From: Pseudomonadota bacterium
Lineage (GTDB): Bacteria; Pseudomonadota; Gammaproteobacteria; Xanthomonadales; Wenzhouxiangellaceae
Assembly: GCA_013285445.1 (NCBI GenBank)
Contig: CP053448.1
Span: forward strand, 2,959,530 to 3,023,529
Reading direction: 5' to 3'
Length of the DNA stretch: 64,000 nucleotides
Part shown: positions 23,009 to 32,013 of the stretch, piece after piece
Position numbering within the stretch: position 1 is the stretch's first letter
Layout: each line of letters starts with the position of its first letter
The notes under the pieces: model-generated
What the model was told of the DNA's origin: nothing
The model's database searches: none
The model's input: the letters and a program-made list of their open reading frames with translations, nothing else
Made by a program: the position numbers and the translations under genes

Positions 23009-23698
23009 ATGACGGAAGTTGTCATCAAACTGGCCCTGAGCCGCCGCTCCGGAATCCTGGCCGCGGCCGTCTCGGCGCTCACGCGCGCCGGTCTGACGTT
23101 CAGAAGTCATCACCTCGAGCCGGTCAAGCACGATGGTCGATATCGGCTCGATCTGCTGGCTGACACGGACGAGAGCCTGGGTGATCCGCGCGCGATCATC
23201 GACGCCCTGGTTGCGATACGCGGCGTCGAGACCATCGTCGACTGCGTCATTGAAGGGCGTTCACTACTGGGACCGGATAAGCCGACAGCCGATGACCGCG
23301 AGGAAGTACCCGGCGCCGGGGATCCACCGGCAAACGATGATGGCAGCGCCGGACCTGCGCACGGTGCCACCGATCGCGCCAGCCAGCCTGAGCCAAAGCC
23401 AGAGCCTGAGCCAGCGCCGGAAATCGCGGCCGAGGCAGCGGCAGGCAAACCGGCTCAGGGCCGCTCGGCGGACGATCGTATCCCCGCCGGCACCGAAACG
23501 GATTCCGGTAACCGCACTCGACCGGCCGAAAACCCGCGCATCTCGGACGACGCCGCAGCGTCTCCCCGGGATGAGCGACGAACGGGACAAACACCAGAAG
23601 ATGCCCGCCAATCCGGCCCGGGCTCTGACGACTCGAACAGCCAGCGCGCCCGCCCGATGCGCTCGTCGATGGTGCGGCGGCGCCGGCGGCGCCGATAG
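23009..23698 (+). CDS. ACT-domain protein with acidic/proline-rich tail
   Basis: A 229-residue protein. Residues 1-85 fit an ACT ligand-binding fold (beta-alpha-beta start [25 protein letters not shown], then a second half ending [11 protein letters not shown]). The rest is low-complexity, rich in Pro, Glu, Ala and Asp, and ends in a very basic MVRRRRRRR tail. Similar N-terminal domains occur in regulators sensing amino acids, but there is no DNA-binding domain. Function unknown; the tail could be disordered or contact nucleic acid. Confidence 0.6.
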   Translation: MTEVVIKLALSRRSGILAAAVSALTRAGLTFRSHHLEPVKHDGRYRLDLLADTDESLGDPRAIIDALVAIRGVETIVDCVIEGRSLLGPDKPTADDREEVPGAGDPPANDDGSAGPAHGATDRASQPEPKPEPEPAPEIAAEAAAGKPAQGRSADDRIPAGTETDSGNRTRPAENPRISDDAAASPRDERRTGQTPEDARQSGPGSDDSNSQRARPMRSSMVRRRRRRR

Positions 23699-23713
23699 GT
23701 CATTGCTCAGCGG

Positions 23714-23770
23714 TTACTAATGCAGTCACTAATCGACTGAGTGTCTGCTGATTAGTGACCGCATTAGTAA
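23714..23770. terminator. Long inverted repeat between convergent genes
   Basis: TTACTAATGC-A-GTCACTAATC, a 15-nt loop, then GATTAGTGAC-C-GCATTAGTAA: two 10-bp perfect arms split by one mismatch. It overlaps the stop codon of the SirB gene and begins 15 nt after the ACT gene. Probably a two-way terminator, though its AT-rich sequence is unusual for this genome. Confidence 0.6.
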
Positions 23771-24132
23771 AGCGCCGGTTTGTGAACGGCAATGACGGCA
23801 ATCGTGACGAATACGACCAGCGAAAGCAGATAGAGCAGAATGCCGCGGGGCGTGTGGCCGCCGCGAAACGCCAGCATGCCCAGCACGATGTAGACCACGA
23901 TCAGGGTGATTTTGACGCCAAGCCAGGACAAGAAAGGCCAGCCAACCAGAAGCCACAGCGTGATGCCGGATGCCAGCAGCAGGGTATCGATGATATGGGG
24001 CGTCACGCGGATCACCGGGTGCGACACCGGACGATCGAGTACCACCTGCACGAATCCGCGCAGGGCAAAACCCAGCCCGCTGATCAAAGCCAGCATGATG
24101 TGGGCGTGCTTCAATAGCGGGTAGTAGCTCAT
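23764..24132 (-). CDS. SirB-family membrane protein
   Basis: A 122-residue protein with four membrane helices and the family's N-terminal YYPLLKHAHIMLALISG, followed by FALRGFVQV and a HIIDTLLLASGI block. Named after SirB2, tied to virulence-gene control in Salmonella; the molecular role is unknown. MSYYPLLKH at 24132 is preferred over an upstream in-frame ATG at 24180 because homologues begin there. Confidence 0.8.
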   Translation of the reverse strand: MSYYPLLKHAHIMLALISGLGFALRGFVQVVLDRPVSHPVIRVTPHIIDTLLLASGITLWLLVGWPFLSWLGVKITLIVVYIVLGMLAFRGGHTPRGILLYLLSLVVFVTIAVIAVHKPALY

Positions 24133-24374
24133 GCAATCAATCCCGTGATCCGGTTCATGGGGAGCAGTGCGCCGAAGCAACCCGCCGGCAGGCGATTTCC
24201 GGCGCGCGAATGATGGTAGCGTATTGTCCGGGTCAGCGGGTGACCATTGAAGCTCGTTTTCAGGCGCAGCGACATGGCGACGGTTGACCGCCTCGGCAGG
24301 CCGGCGGGCGTGCCGGGCAGTGACAATTGCCGCCCCGGCCAGGGTTGGGGCTGCAACCAGGAGACGGCGTGAAC

Positions 24375-26267
24375 ATGAACACCAGCAGCGACACCGGGTA
24401 TGAGCAACTCGTCGAGCGCAGCATCGCGCGCATCGGACGCCGCATCGTCCTGGGCTTGCCGCTGGGACTCGGCAAACCCAACCGGCTCGTCAACGCGTTC
24501 TACCGGCGTGCATGCGAAGATCCCGAGGTTCGCCTGGAAATCGTGACCGCGCTATCGCTCGATTTGCCCGAGGCCGGCCACTGGCTCGAACAGCGCCTGA
24601 TGGCTCCCATTGTCGAACGTCTTTTCGGGCCGGACTACCCGCGTCTGGAATACCTGGTCGACCTCAAGCGCAGACAACTGCCCGACAACATCGCCGTCAC
24701 CGAGTTCTACTTCCAGTCCGGCGCCGCACTGGGTCAGCCGCTGATGCAGCGTCGCTACATCTCTTCTAACTACACGCACGTGGCCCGCGACCTGGTCGAC
24801 CGCCGAATCAACCTGCTGCTGCAGCTCGTCGCCGGCCCGCAGGACGGCCGCTACAGCCTGTCGTGCAACCCGGATGTCACTCTCGACCTGCGCGCTGCCT
24901 TGACCGAGCGGGCCGACTGGCCCTGGATGACCATCGGCCAGCGACACCCGGACCTGCCGTTCATGTACGGCGATGCAGTGGTGGAAGCCGATTTCTTTGA
25001 CCAGGTCATTGACGACAATCCGCAACAACCGCTGTTCGGCGTCCCGCGCACACCGGTTTCGAGGCAGGATCACGCAGTGGGAATACAGGCCAGTCGGCTG
25101 GTTGCCGACGGTGGCACCCTTCAGATCGGCATTGGCTCGCTGTCCGACGCCCTGGTCAACGCCCTGATCCTCCGCCATCAGCGCAATTCCGATTACCGTC
25201 AGGCGGTCAGCGCAATCGGCGGGGCTGAGCTGCCGCTGGAGTCCCGCGCGCCGCTCGACCAGGGTCTGTACGGTGCCAGCGAGATGTTCATGGATGGTTT
25301 CATGCATCTGTACCGTGCCGGCATCCTCAAACGGGAAGTGTTCGACGACCTGGCGCGCCAGCAGCAGGCCAATGCCGGCAAACCGGTCGACGCGGCCGGG
25401 ACCGGCGCGATCATGGATGGGGGGTTCTTTCTGGGCAGCCGCGATTTCTACCGATTCCTGCGCGAGCTCGACGACTGCGAACGCCCGCGCTTCCGGATGC
25501 ATGGCGTCGGCCGAATCAACCAGCTCTACGGCGGATCGGAGGCGCTGGAGATCGCACAGCGCAGGCGGGCGCGCTTCATCAATACCTGCATGATGGTCAC
25601 GGCAACCGGCGCGGCAGTCTCCGACGGGCTGGCCGACCACCAGGTCGTATCCGGCGTTGGCGGGCAGTACAACTTTGTCGCCATGGCGCATGCCATGGAC
25701 GACGGTCGATCGGTGCTGATGCTGCGGTCCACGCGCACCGGCAGCGATGGCCGGACGAGCTCGAATATCGTCTGGCAGTATCCGCACACCACCATTCCCC
25801 GCCATCTGCGTGACCTGGTCGTGACCGAGTACGGCATCGCCGATCTCAGAGGCCGCACCGACGAGGAGTGCATCCGTGCGCTGATCGGGATCACGGACGC
25901 GCGCTTCCAGGAAGAGCTGGTCCAGCGCGCCAAACAGGCCGGCAAGCTCGACAAGGCCTGGCAGATACCCGATCAGGCCCGGCACAACCTGCCAGACCGA
26001 CTCGACCTTGCTTTGGCGGCGACCGCGGACCGTTTTCCTGACTACCCGTTCGGCAGTGACTTCACTGCGGTTGAACAACGGTTGATTGGCGCCCTGCAGC
26101 GGCTGAAGCGACGCTCGAACAGCCGCCTGGGGCTTGTCGGCGCGCTGCTCAAGGGACGGCCGGCAATGTTTGGCCACGAACTGGAGCAGCTCGGGCTGCG
26201 CCGGCCGCAATCCCTGCGCGAACGGCTCTACGCCCGGCTGGTCGCAGCGATGCTGGCCGAGGGCTGA
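24375..26267 (+). CDS. Acetyl-CoA hydrolase/transferase family protein
   Basis: A protein of about 630 residues of the CoA-transferase fold, likely moving CoA between acids or hydrolysing an acyl-CoA. The C-terminal domain is recognisable: VGGQYNFVAMAHAMDDGRS, then TTIPRHLRDLVVTEYGIADLRGRTDEECIRALI, as in acetyl-CoA hydrolases. LQIGIGSLSDALVNALI and LDQGLYGASEMFMDGFMHL precede it. AGGAG at about 24359 would also fit a GTG start at 24369. Longer than typical (about 500), with an extra N-terminal region; substrate unknown. Confidence 0.8.
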   Translation: MNTSSDTGYEQLVERSIARIGRRIVLGLPLGLGKPNRLVNAFYRRACEDPEVRLEIVTALSLDLPEAGHWLEQRLMAPIVERLFGPDYPRLEYLVDLKRRQLPDNIAVTEFYFQSGAALGQPLMQRRYISSNYTHVARDLVDRRINLLLQLVAGPQDGRYSLSCNPDVTLDLRAALTERADWPWMTIGQRHPDLPFMYGDAVVEADFFDQVIDDNPQQPLFGVPRTPVSRQDHAVGIQASRLVADGGTLQIGIGSLSDALVNALILRHQRNSDYRQAVSAIGGAELPLESRAPLDQGLYGASEMFMDGFMHLYRAGILKREVFDDLARQQQANAGKPVDAAGTGAIMDGGFFLGSRDFYRFLRELDDCERPRFRMHGVGRINQLYGGSEALEIAQRRRARFINTCMMVTATGAAVSDGLADHQVVSGVGGQYNFVAMAHAMDDGRSVLMLRSTRTGSDGRTSSNIVWQYPHTTIPRHLRDLVVTEYGIADLRGRTDEECIRALIGITDARFQEELVQRAKQAGKLDKAWQIPDQARHNLPDRLDLALAATADRFPDYPFGSDFTAVEQRLIGALQRLKRRSNSRLGLVGALLKGRPAMFGHELEQLGLRRPQSLRERLYARLVAAMLAEG

Positions 26268-26275
26268 TTAAGCCT

Positions 26276-26674
26276 TCAGCCCGAAACCGCCAGCACCACC
26301 GCCAGAATCGCAGCAATCATCAGCACCAGCCAGTGAAGCGCGGTACCCCAGAAGCGGCCAAACGACGTGCCGGCACTGCGATTGAGCCCCCAGAAACCGT
26401 GCAGGACGCGACTGGCGACAAGCGCGCTGCCGAGGATGTGAATGACCACTCCGGGCAGCCGCGACGATGCCTCCAGCAGCAGCAACAGCAGCACCGTCAG
26501 CGGCACATACTCACAGAAGTTGGCCTGGGCACGGATCAGGCACTCGAGGTGCCGGTCGCCGCCCGTACCGAGCCCGACACCGAGGGAACGGCGTGCCCGG
26601 ACCACGCGAGCGGACAGCGCCAGCAGAATCAAGCCCAGCAGTCCGGCATAAAACAGTGTGGCGGCAAACGGCAT
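26276..26674 (-). CDS. MAPEG-family membrane protein (YecN-like)
   Basis: A 132-residue protein with four membrane helices and the MAPEG block RAQANFCEYVPLTVLLLLLLE, then SRVLHGFWGLN. Related eukaryotic proteins are glutathione transferases in membranes; the bacterial YecN group has no clear role. ATG 26674 is the best start (five extra residues possible upstream). It is convergent with the acetyl-CoA hydrolase-like gene. Confidence 0.85.
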   Translation of the reverse strand: MPFAATLFYAGLLGLILLALSARVVRARRSLGVGLGTGGDRHLECLIRAQANFCEYVPLTVLLLLLLEASSRLPGVVIHILGSALVASRVLHGFWGLNRSAGTSFGRFWGTALHWLVLMIAAILAVVLAVSG

Positions 26675-26809
26675 CGGCCCGGTCTCCAAGGTTTTGCACG
26701 GGAATGCAGTATAGCCTGCGTGCCGGGACCGAATCGGGGCGCTTGCTCACCGGCAGTGATAGACTGCGCTCGACGTTGCTGATTGTTCAGTCCATGCAGG
26801 AGTCGGTTC

Positions 26810-27811
26810 ATGTACAGAATGCTGGTTTGTTGTGCCGTCCTGGTGCTGTCTGCTGCGGCCATGGCTGAGGGTCGCGTGGTCATTGCCGTCCACGGCGGTG
26901 CCGGCACGATTGCGCCCAACCAGCTCGAGCCGGAGCGTGAGGCAGCCATTCGCGACGCGCTTGAGCGCGCGGTCCGTGCCGGGCACGAGGTGCTGACCCA
27001 CGGCGGCCACAGCCAGGATGCAGTGGTTGCCGCCATCCACATTCTGGAGGACGCGCCGGAATTCAATGCCGGGCGCGGTGCGGTGCTGACCAACACCGGC
27101 ACCATCGAGATGGACGCCTCGATCATGAACGGCGAAACGCTCGAAGCCGGTGCGGTTGCGGCCATACAGCGCGTTCGCCACCCGATCGACGCGGCCGTTG
27201 CCGTGATGAAGCATTCTCCCCATGTCATGCTCACCGGTGAGGGCGCAATCACTTTTGCGGCCCGGGCCGGGCTGGAAATGATGGATCAGGACTGGTTCAT
27301 GACCGACTTCCGGCGGCGCGAACTCGAATCCATTCAGGCTGAATCGCAAACCGCCACCCGGCTGTCGGAGAGCTGGTTTTCCACGGTCGGGGCCGTTGCG
27401 CTGGACTCGCGCGGCAATCTGGCCGCCGCCACGTCGACGGGCGGCATGACCAACAAGCGCTGGGGCCGGGTCGGTGACTCGCCGATCATAGGCGCCGGCA
27501 CCTATGCCGACAACCGAAGCTGTGCGGTGTCGGGCACCGGCCACGGCGAGTTTTTCATTCGCCACGCCGTCGCGCATGATATCTGTGCCAGAAAGCGCTA
27601 CCAGGGGGTTTCACTGGCCGAGGCGGCTGACGAAGTGATCAACCGGGTGCTGGTGGACGCCGGCGGCAGCGGGGGTGTCATCGCGATCGACCCGGACGGC
27701 CAGATCAGCATGCCGTTCAACACCACCGGCATGTACCGCGCCGCCATCGACCGTGACGGGCAGCTGCAGGTCCTTCTCTATCGCGAGGATGACGGCACGG
27801 ATGCTCACTGA
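26810..27811 (+). CDS. Exported isoaspartyl peptidase / L-asparaginase (Ntn hydrolase)
   Basis: A 333-residue plant-type asparaginase precursor. A signal peptide (MYRMLVCCAVLVLSAAAMA) sends it to the periplasm. The proenzyme should cleave itself before Thr192 in FSTVGAVALD to expose the catalytic threonine; E. coli IaaA has Gly before this Thr, here it is Ser. Further conserved blocks are AVHGGAGTI, EFNAGRGAVLTNTGTIEMDASIM and STGGMTNKRWGRVGDSPIIG. CAGGAG lies before ATG 26810. It clips isoaspartyl dipeptides, useful for damaged protein turnover. Confidence 0.92.
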   Translation: MYRMLVCCAVLVLSAAAMAEGRVVIAVHGGAGTIAPNQLEPEREAAIRDALERAVRAGHEVLTHGGHSQDAVVAAIHILEDAPEFNAGRGAVLTNTGTIEMDASIMNGETLEAGAVAAIQRVRHPIDAAVAVMKHSPHVMLTGEGAITFAARAGLEMMDQDWFMTDFRRRELESIQAESQTATRLSESWFSTVGAVALDSRGNLAAATSTGGMTNKRWGRVGDSPIIGAGTYADNRSCAVSGTGHGEFFIRHAVAHDICARKRYQGVSLAEAADEVINRVLVDAGGSGGVIAIDPDGQISMPFNTTGMYRAAIDRDGQLQVLLYREDDGTDAH

Positions 27812-27983
27812 CCCCCTTCAGTTCAGCTGTCCCTGGTGTGGCAGCACCAATGATCTGGAGCACGATCCCGGCGAAGCCGGTCAGATCCTGATCCAGGACT
27901 GCAGCGTGTGCTGCAGCCCGATCGAGATCGAGGTTCCGGCCGAGGCCGATTCCGCGCCGCGGGTGCGCCGCGAAGGCGACTGA
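27801..27983 (+). CDS. CPXCG-type cysteine-rich small protein
   Basis: A 60-residue protein with two zinc-knuckle pairs, FSCPWCGS and DCSVCCSPIEIEV. It matches the family of short CPXCG-motif proteins common in gammaproteobacteria, with no known function. The start overlaps the end of the asparaginase gene by 11 nt, so coupling is likely. Confidence 0.8.
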   Translation: MLTDPLQFSCPWCGSTNDLEHDPGEAGQILIQDCSVCCSPIEIEVPAEADSAPRVRREGD

Positions 27984-28023
27984 CCCGTCGGTCTCCCGCA
28001 GCTCTGCCGGGTTCAGATTCGGC

Positions 28024-28902
28024 TCAGGCCGTGGCTTTGCGCACGCCATCACGGGCGGCCTGTCCGCCCAGGCCCAGATTGCGGCACAGGCGTAGCGAGG
28101 GAGCAGACCGGTTCAGCGTGTAGAAGTGAAGGCCTGGCGCGCCGCCGTCGAGCAGCCGCTCGCACAGACCGGTGATCACCTGTTCACCGAATCCAAGCAG
28201 GGAGTCACGATCTCCGGCCTTCTCCCACGCCTGAATCCGCTTGCGGATCCACAGCGGAATCTCGGCGCCACACATCTTCGAAAATCGCGCCAAACGTGAG
28301 TAGTTGGTGATCGGCATGATGCCCGGCACAATGGGCACGGTGATACCCAGCCCGTGTGCTTCGTCGACGAAACGGAAGTAGGCCTCGGCGTTGAAAAAGT
28401 ACTGGGTGATCACACCGTCGGCGCCGGCCCTGACCTTGTCGGCAAGGTGACGCAGGTCGCTCTCGGGCGACGGCGACTCCGGATGGTGCTCCGGATATCC
28501 GGCCACTTCGATGGCGAACCGGTCACCGTAGTGCTGGCGTATGAATCGCACCAGATCAACGGCATAGTCAAATACGCCCGACCCGCCGCCAGAAGGCCGG
28601 TCGCCGCGCAACACCACCAGTCTTCGCACGCCGGCCCGGCTATAGTCGTCGAGCAGTTCGCGAATATTGTCGGTGTCCTCGGACATGCACGAAATATGGG
28701 GCGCTGCCGGCACCCGGGTCTCGCGCTCGATCGCGAGCACGGTCTCGCGCGTCCGCGAGCGGGTCGATCCGCCGGCCCCGAAAGTCACCGACATGTAATC
28801 CGGCTGGAGCTCGGCCAGGCGGTCCCGGGCCAGGCCAAACGCCTTGACCTGCTCATCGCTGCGGGGCGGGAAGAACTCGAAACTCAGTTGCGAATCACTC
28901 AT
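28024..28902 (-). CDS. metF: Methylenetetrahydrofolate reductase
   Basis: A 292-residue FAD enzyme reducing methylene-THF to methyl-THF for methionine synthesis. Recognised from FEFFPPRSDE at the N-terminus, YMSVTFGAGGSTRSRT, VVLRGDRPSGGG, GADGVITQYFFNAEAYFRFVD and PIVPGIMPITNYSRLARFS. It is the last gene of a metK-ahcY-metF series on one strand. Its leader is occupied by a long inverted repeat (28903-28987), and no good ribosome site is visible before the ATG. Confidence 0.96.
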   Translation of the reverse strand: MSDSQLSFEFFPPRSDEQVKAFGLARDRLAELQPDYMSVTFGAGGSTRSRTRETVLAIERETRVPAAPHISCMSEDTDNIRELLDDYSRAGVRRLVVLRGDRPSGGGSGVFDYAVDLVRFIRQHYGDRFAIEVAGYPEHHPESPSPESDLRHLADKVRAGADGVITQYFFNAEAYFRFVDEAHGLGITVPIVPGIMPITNYSRLARFSKMCGAEIPLWIRKRIQAWEKAGDRDSLLGFGEQVITGLCERLLDGGAPGLHFYTLNRSAPSLRLCRNLGLGGQAARDGVRKATA

Positions 28903-28987
28903 AAGGTTTCAGGTTGCAGGTTGCAGGTTTCAGGGCGGGCCCCGGTTCACTCTTTCCTGAAACCTGAACCCTGAACCCTGAAACCTT
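28903..28987. repeat. Inverted repeat of TGAACCCTG-type units
   Basis: Two 32-nt arms (28903-28934 and 28956-28987) made of GGTTTCAGG / GGTTGCAGG units pair with 28 of 32 matches around a 21-nt centre. It fills the whole ahcY-metF spacer. Related units occur at 19211-19233 and 19626-19661. Confidence 0.85.
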
Positions 28988-28993
28988 CTTTGC

Positions 28994-30454
28994 CTAGTAG
29001 CGATAATGCTCCGGCTTGTAGGGCCCTTCGACCGAAACGCCGATGTAGTCAGCCTGGTCGGGCGTCAACTCGGTCAGGCGCACCCCGATCCGTTCCAGGT
29101 GCAGGCGCGCCACCTTCTCGTCGAGATGCTTGGGCAGGACGTAGACTTCGTTGCCGTAACGATCGCCATGCTTGAACAGCTCGATCTGGGCCAGGGTCTG
29201 GTTGGTAAAACTGTTCGACATCACGAAGCTCGGATGGCCGGTGGCACAGCCGAGGTTTACCAGACGGCCGCGCGCGAGCAGGATGATCTTCTTGCCGTCG
29301 GGGAAGGTGATGTGGTCGACCTGCGGCTTGATTTCGTCCCACTCATAGTTCTCGAGACTGGCAACATTGATCTCGTTGTCAAAGTGGCCGATATTGCAGA
29401 CGATGGCCTCGTTCTTCATCCGCTCCATGTGGTGGTGATCGATGACGTTGTAGTTGCCGGTGGCCGTCACGACGATGTCCGCGGCCTCGACCACGCCCTC
29501 GTCTTCAAGGTTGACCACCTTGTACCCTTCCATGGCCGCCTGCAGGGCGCAGATCGGATCGACTTCAGTGATCCAGACGTTGGCCGACAGGGCTCTGAGC
29601 GACTGAGCCGAGCCCTTGCCAACGTCGCCATAGCCGCACACGATGGCAGTCTTGCCGGCAATCATGACGTCGGTGGCGCGCTTGATCGAGTCGACCAGCG
29701 ACTCGCGGCAGCCGTAGAGATTATCGAACTTCGACTTGGTCACCGAATCATTGACGTTGATCGCCGGAAACTTCAGCGTGCCTTCCTTCTGCATGCGATA
29801 GAGTCGGTTGACACCGGTTGTCGTCTCCTCGGTCACACCCTGGATATTCGACAGTGCGCTGGCATACCAGCCCGGATTCGACTCCAGCCGCTTGCCAATG
29901 GACGCGAACAGAGCCCGCTCCTCGGCACTGCCCGGATTGTCGAGCACACTGGGATCTTGCTCGGCACGTGCACCGAGATTGAGCAACAGGGTCGCGTCGC
30001 CGCCATCGTCAAGGATCATGTTGGCGGTCTGGCCGTCAGGCCACTGGAAGATGCGATGGGTAAACTCCCAGTACTCCTCGAGGCTCTCGCCCTTGTAGGC
30101 AAAAACGGGTACGCCGCGCTCGACCATGGCCGCAGCGGCGTGGTCCTGGGTCGAGTAGATGTTGCACGAGGCCCAGCGTACATCCGCACCCAGCTCGATC
30201 AGGGTCTCGATCAGCACAGCAGTCTGAATGGTCATGTGCAGGCTGCCGGCGATGCGTGCGCCCGCCAGAGGCTTGGCGTCGGCGTACTCGGCACGGGTCT
30301 GCATCAGGCCCGGCATCTCGGTCTCGGCAATCGAGATTTCCTTGCGGCCGAAACCGGCAAGGCTCGGATCGGCGATGAAAAAGTTGTTTTCCGTCGAGGC
30401 GATACTGTCGTCGAACAGCACACCCTGTCTTACATCTTCTGCCTTGGCGCTCAT
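28994..30454 (-). CDS. ahcY: Adenosylhomocysteinase
   Basis: A 486-residue NAD-dependent enzyme hydrolysing S-adenosylhomocysteine to adenosine and homocysteine. Visible signatures: [46 protein letters not shown], the Rossmann motif [11 protein letters not shown] and the C-terminal [15 protein letters not shown] 30454 has GAGGAC at normal spacing; an in-frame ATG 15 nt upstream is less likely. Lies between metK and metF, so one strand encodes most of the SAM cycle. Confidence 0.97.
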   Translation of the reverse strand: MSAKAEDVRQGVLFDDSIASTENNFFIADPSLAGFGRKEISIAETEMPGLMQTRAEYADAKPLAGARIAGSLHMTIQTAVLIETLIELGADVRWASCNIYSTQDHAAAAMVERGVPVFAYKGESLEEYWEFTHRIFQWPDGQTANMILDDGGDATLLLNLGARAEQDPSVLDNPGSAEERALFASIGKRLESNPGWYASALSNIQGVTEETTTGVNRLYRMQKEGTLKFPAINVNDSVTKSKFDNLYGCRESLVDSIKRATDVMIAGKTAIVCGYGDVGKGSAQSLRALSANVWITEVDPICALQAAMEGYKVVNLEDEGVVEAADIVVTATGNYNVIDHHHMERMKNEAIVCNIGHFDNEINVASLENYEWDEIKPQVDHITFPDGKKIILLARGRLVNLGCATGHPSFVMSNSFTNQTLAQIELFKHGDRYGNEVYVLPKHLDEKVARLHLERIGVRLTELTPDQADYIGVSVEGPYKPEHYRY

Positions 30455-30513
30455 GGTTTCAGTCCTCAATGCGGTTTGCTCATTAGTGAATTCGTCGATT
30501 TTTCGGCTTTGCT

Positions 30514-30541
30514 GCGTCGGGGATATGACCCCGACCCACGA
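30514..30541 (-). repeat. REP-like palindrome, copy 5
   Basis: GCGTCGGGGATATGACCCC then GACCCACGA: the same element as copies 3-4 with a TAT-containing loop, in the metK-ahcY spacer. Confidence 0.7.
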
Positions 30542-30551
30542 TGTCCTCGCA

Positions 30552-30624
30552 GCGCTTCGGGTGATGACGCGGGGGATTTCGAAACCGCAGGTTTCGTATG
30601 AGTCCGGGTCATTGCCCGAAGCGC
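30552..30624. promoter_or_regulatory. Nested hairpins upstream of ahcY
   Basis: Outer arms GCGCTTCGGGTGATGAC (30552-30568) and GTCATTGCCCGAAGCGC (30608-30624) pair over 17 bp with two G-T wobbles; an inner hairpin CGAAACC-GCA-GGTTTCG sits at 30580-30596. It lies in the 182-bp metK-ahcY spacer. It could be the metK terminator, part of an ahcY leader, or a repeat element. It does not show a convincing SAH-riboswitch pseudoknot. Confidence 0.5.
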
Positions 30625-30636
30625 GGGCACTCGTCC

Positions 30637-31854
30637 CTAGATTCCGGCCGCCTTTTTCAGTTCCTCGGCCTTGTCGGTCTTCTCCCAGCTGAAGGTGGTG
30701 AAATAATCGGTCACCTCCTTGCCGTCGCGGCGCACCCGGGCCGACGTTTCCTCGGGATGGCGGCCGAAATGACCGTGGGTCGCGGTCGCCTGATACATCG
30801 GGTGGAGCAGGTCAAGCGCGTTGAGAATGCCGTAGGGACGAAGATCGAAGTGCTCGCGAACGAGCGCCTCGATTTTCTCTTCGGCGATCTTGTTGGTGCC
30901 GAAGGTGGTCACCGAAATCGATGTGGGCTCGGCAACCCCGATGGCGTAACTGACCTGTAGTTCGCACTTGTCGGCCAGACCGGCGGCGACCACGTTTTTG
31001 GCCACGTAGCGGGCCGCATAGGTCGCCGACCGATCCACCTTCGACGGGTCCTTGCCGGAAAACGCGCCACCACCGTGGCGGGCCATCCCGCCGTAGGTAT
31101 CGACGATGATCTTTCGTCCGGTCAGGCCGGCATCCCCCACCGGGCCGCCAATGACGAACTTGCCGGTCGGGTTGATGTGAAATCGGGTCTTGTCGTGCAG
31201 CCACTCTGCCGGCAGCACCGGCTCGATGATGTGCTTGCGAACGCCCTCGCGAATCTCGTCGAGCTCAACGCCGTCATCGTGCTGGGTCGACAGCACCACT
31301 GCATCGATGGCAATCGGCTTGCCGTCCTCGTAGCGCAGCGTGACCTGGCTCTTGGCGTCTGGCCTCAGCCAGGGCAGCGGGTTGTCCTTGTGCTTGCGCA
31401 GCCGCGTCTGCTGTTCGACCAGCCGGTGCGCGTAGAAAATCGGCGCCGGCATCAGCTCGGGCGTTTCGTTGGCGGCATAGCCGAACATCAGCCCCTGATC
31501 GCCGGCACCCTGGTCTTCGGGAATCTCGCGGTCGACGCCCTGGGCGATATCGGGCGATTGCTTGCCGATCATGTTGATCACCGAGCAGGTTCGGCCGTCA
31601 AAACCCACCGACGAGGAGTCGTAGCCAACATCCACGACGACCTGGCGGATCAGATCTTCGAGATCGACCCAGGCAGTCGTTGAGATTTCGCCTCCGACTA
31701 CCACCGCACCGGTTTTGAGAAAGGTCTCGCAGGCCACGCGCGCATGCGGATCCTGCGCCAGGATGGCGTCGAGAACAGCGTCGGAAATCTGGTCGGCCAG
31801 CTTGTCCGGGTGACCCTCGGAAACGGATTCGGAAGTAAACAGATAGGCGCTCAT
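30637..31854 (-). CDS. metK: S-adenosylmethionine synthetase
   Basis: A 405-residue enzyme making SAM from methionine and ATP. Motifs: [34 protein letters not shown] (the ATP-binding hexapeptide region) and [23 protein letters not shown] loop. The open frame continues far upstream as noise; ATG 31854 (MSAYLFTS) is the conserved start. A TAGAAT -10-like box lies about 45 nt upstream, so metK probably leads the metK-ahcY-metF set. Confidence 0.97.
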   Translation of the reverse strand: MSAYLFTSESVSEGHPDKLADQISDAVLDAILAQDPHARVACETFLKTGAVVVGGEISTTAWVDLEDLIRQVVVDVGYDSSSVGFDGRTCSVINMIGKQSPDIAQGVDREIPEDQGAGDQGLMFGYAANETPELMPAPIFYAHRLVEQQTRLRKHKDNPLPWLRPDAKSQVTLRYEDGKPIAIDAVVLSTQHDDGVELDEIREGVRKHIIEPVLPAEWLHDKTRFHINPTGKFVIGGPVGDAGLTGRKIIVDTYGGMARHGGGAFSGKDPSKVDRSATYAARYVAKNVVAAGLADKCELQVSYAIGVAEPTSISVTTFGTNKIAEEKIEALVREHFDLRPYGILNALDLLHPMYQATATHGHFGRHPEETSARVRRDGKEVTDYFTTFSWEKTDKAEELKKAAGI

Positions 31855-32013
31855 GCGAATACTTATCTCTTGATCGGGATAGAAAGATACTATTCTAGCG
31901 CAATCCGCATCCCGTTGCATCCCGCCTCGACAAGACAGCACGGCTGCCCCGGCAGTTGCATTCGCGGCGCAAACCCTGAACACTGGCGGCGGACCATGGC
32001 CCGTGGATAATCG

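Noticed and set aside
22654..23082. N-terminal extension of HppA up to 23082
   Set aside because: The extra 143 residues have no family similarity and no ribosome site; MNQLMIPP at 22653 is the conserved start.
29006..30601. 531-codon frame antisense to ahcY
   Set aside because: Mirror frame of a highly conserved gene; no recognisable domain and no ribosome site.
30455..30636. Firm call of a SAH riboswitch upstream of ahcY
   Set aside because: GAAGCGCTGCGAGG resembles part of the consensus, but the matching downstream pseudoknot strand (GGCGCTC-like) is not found.
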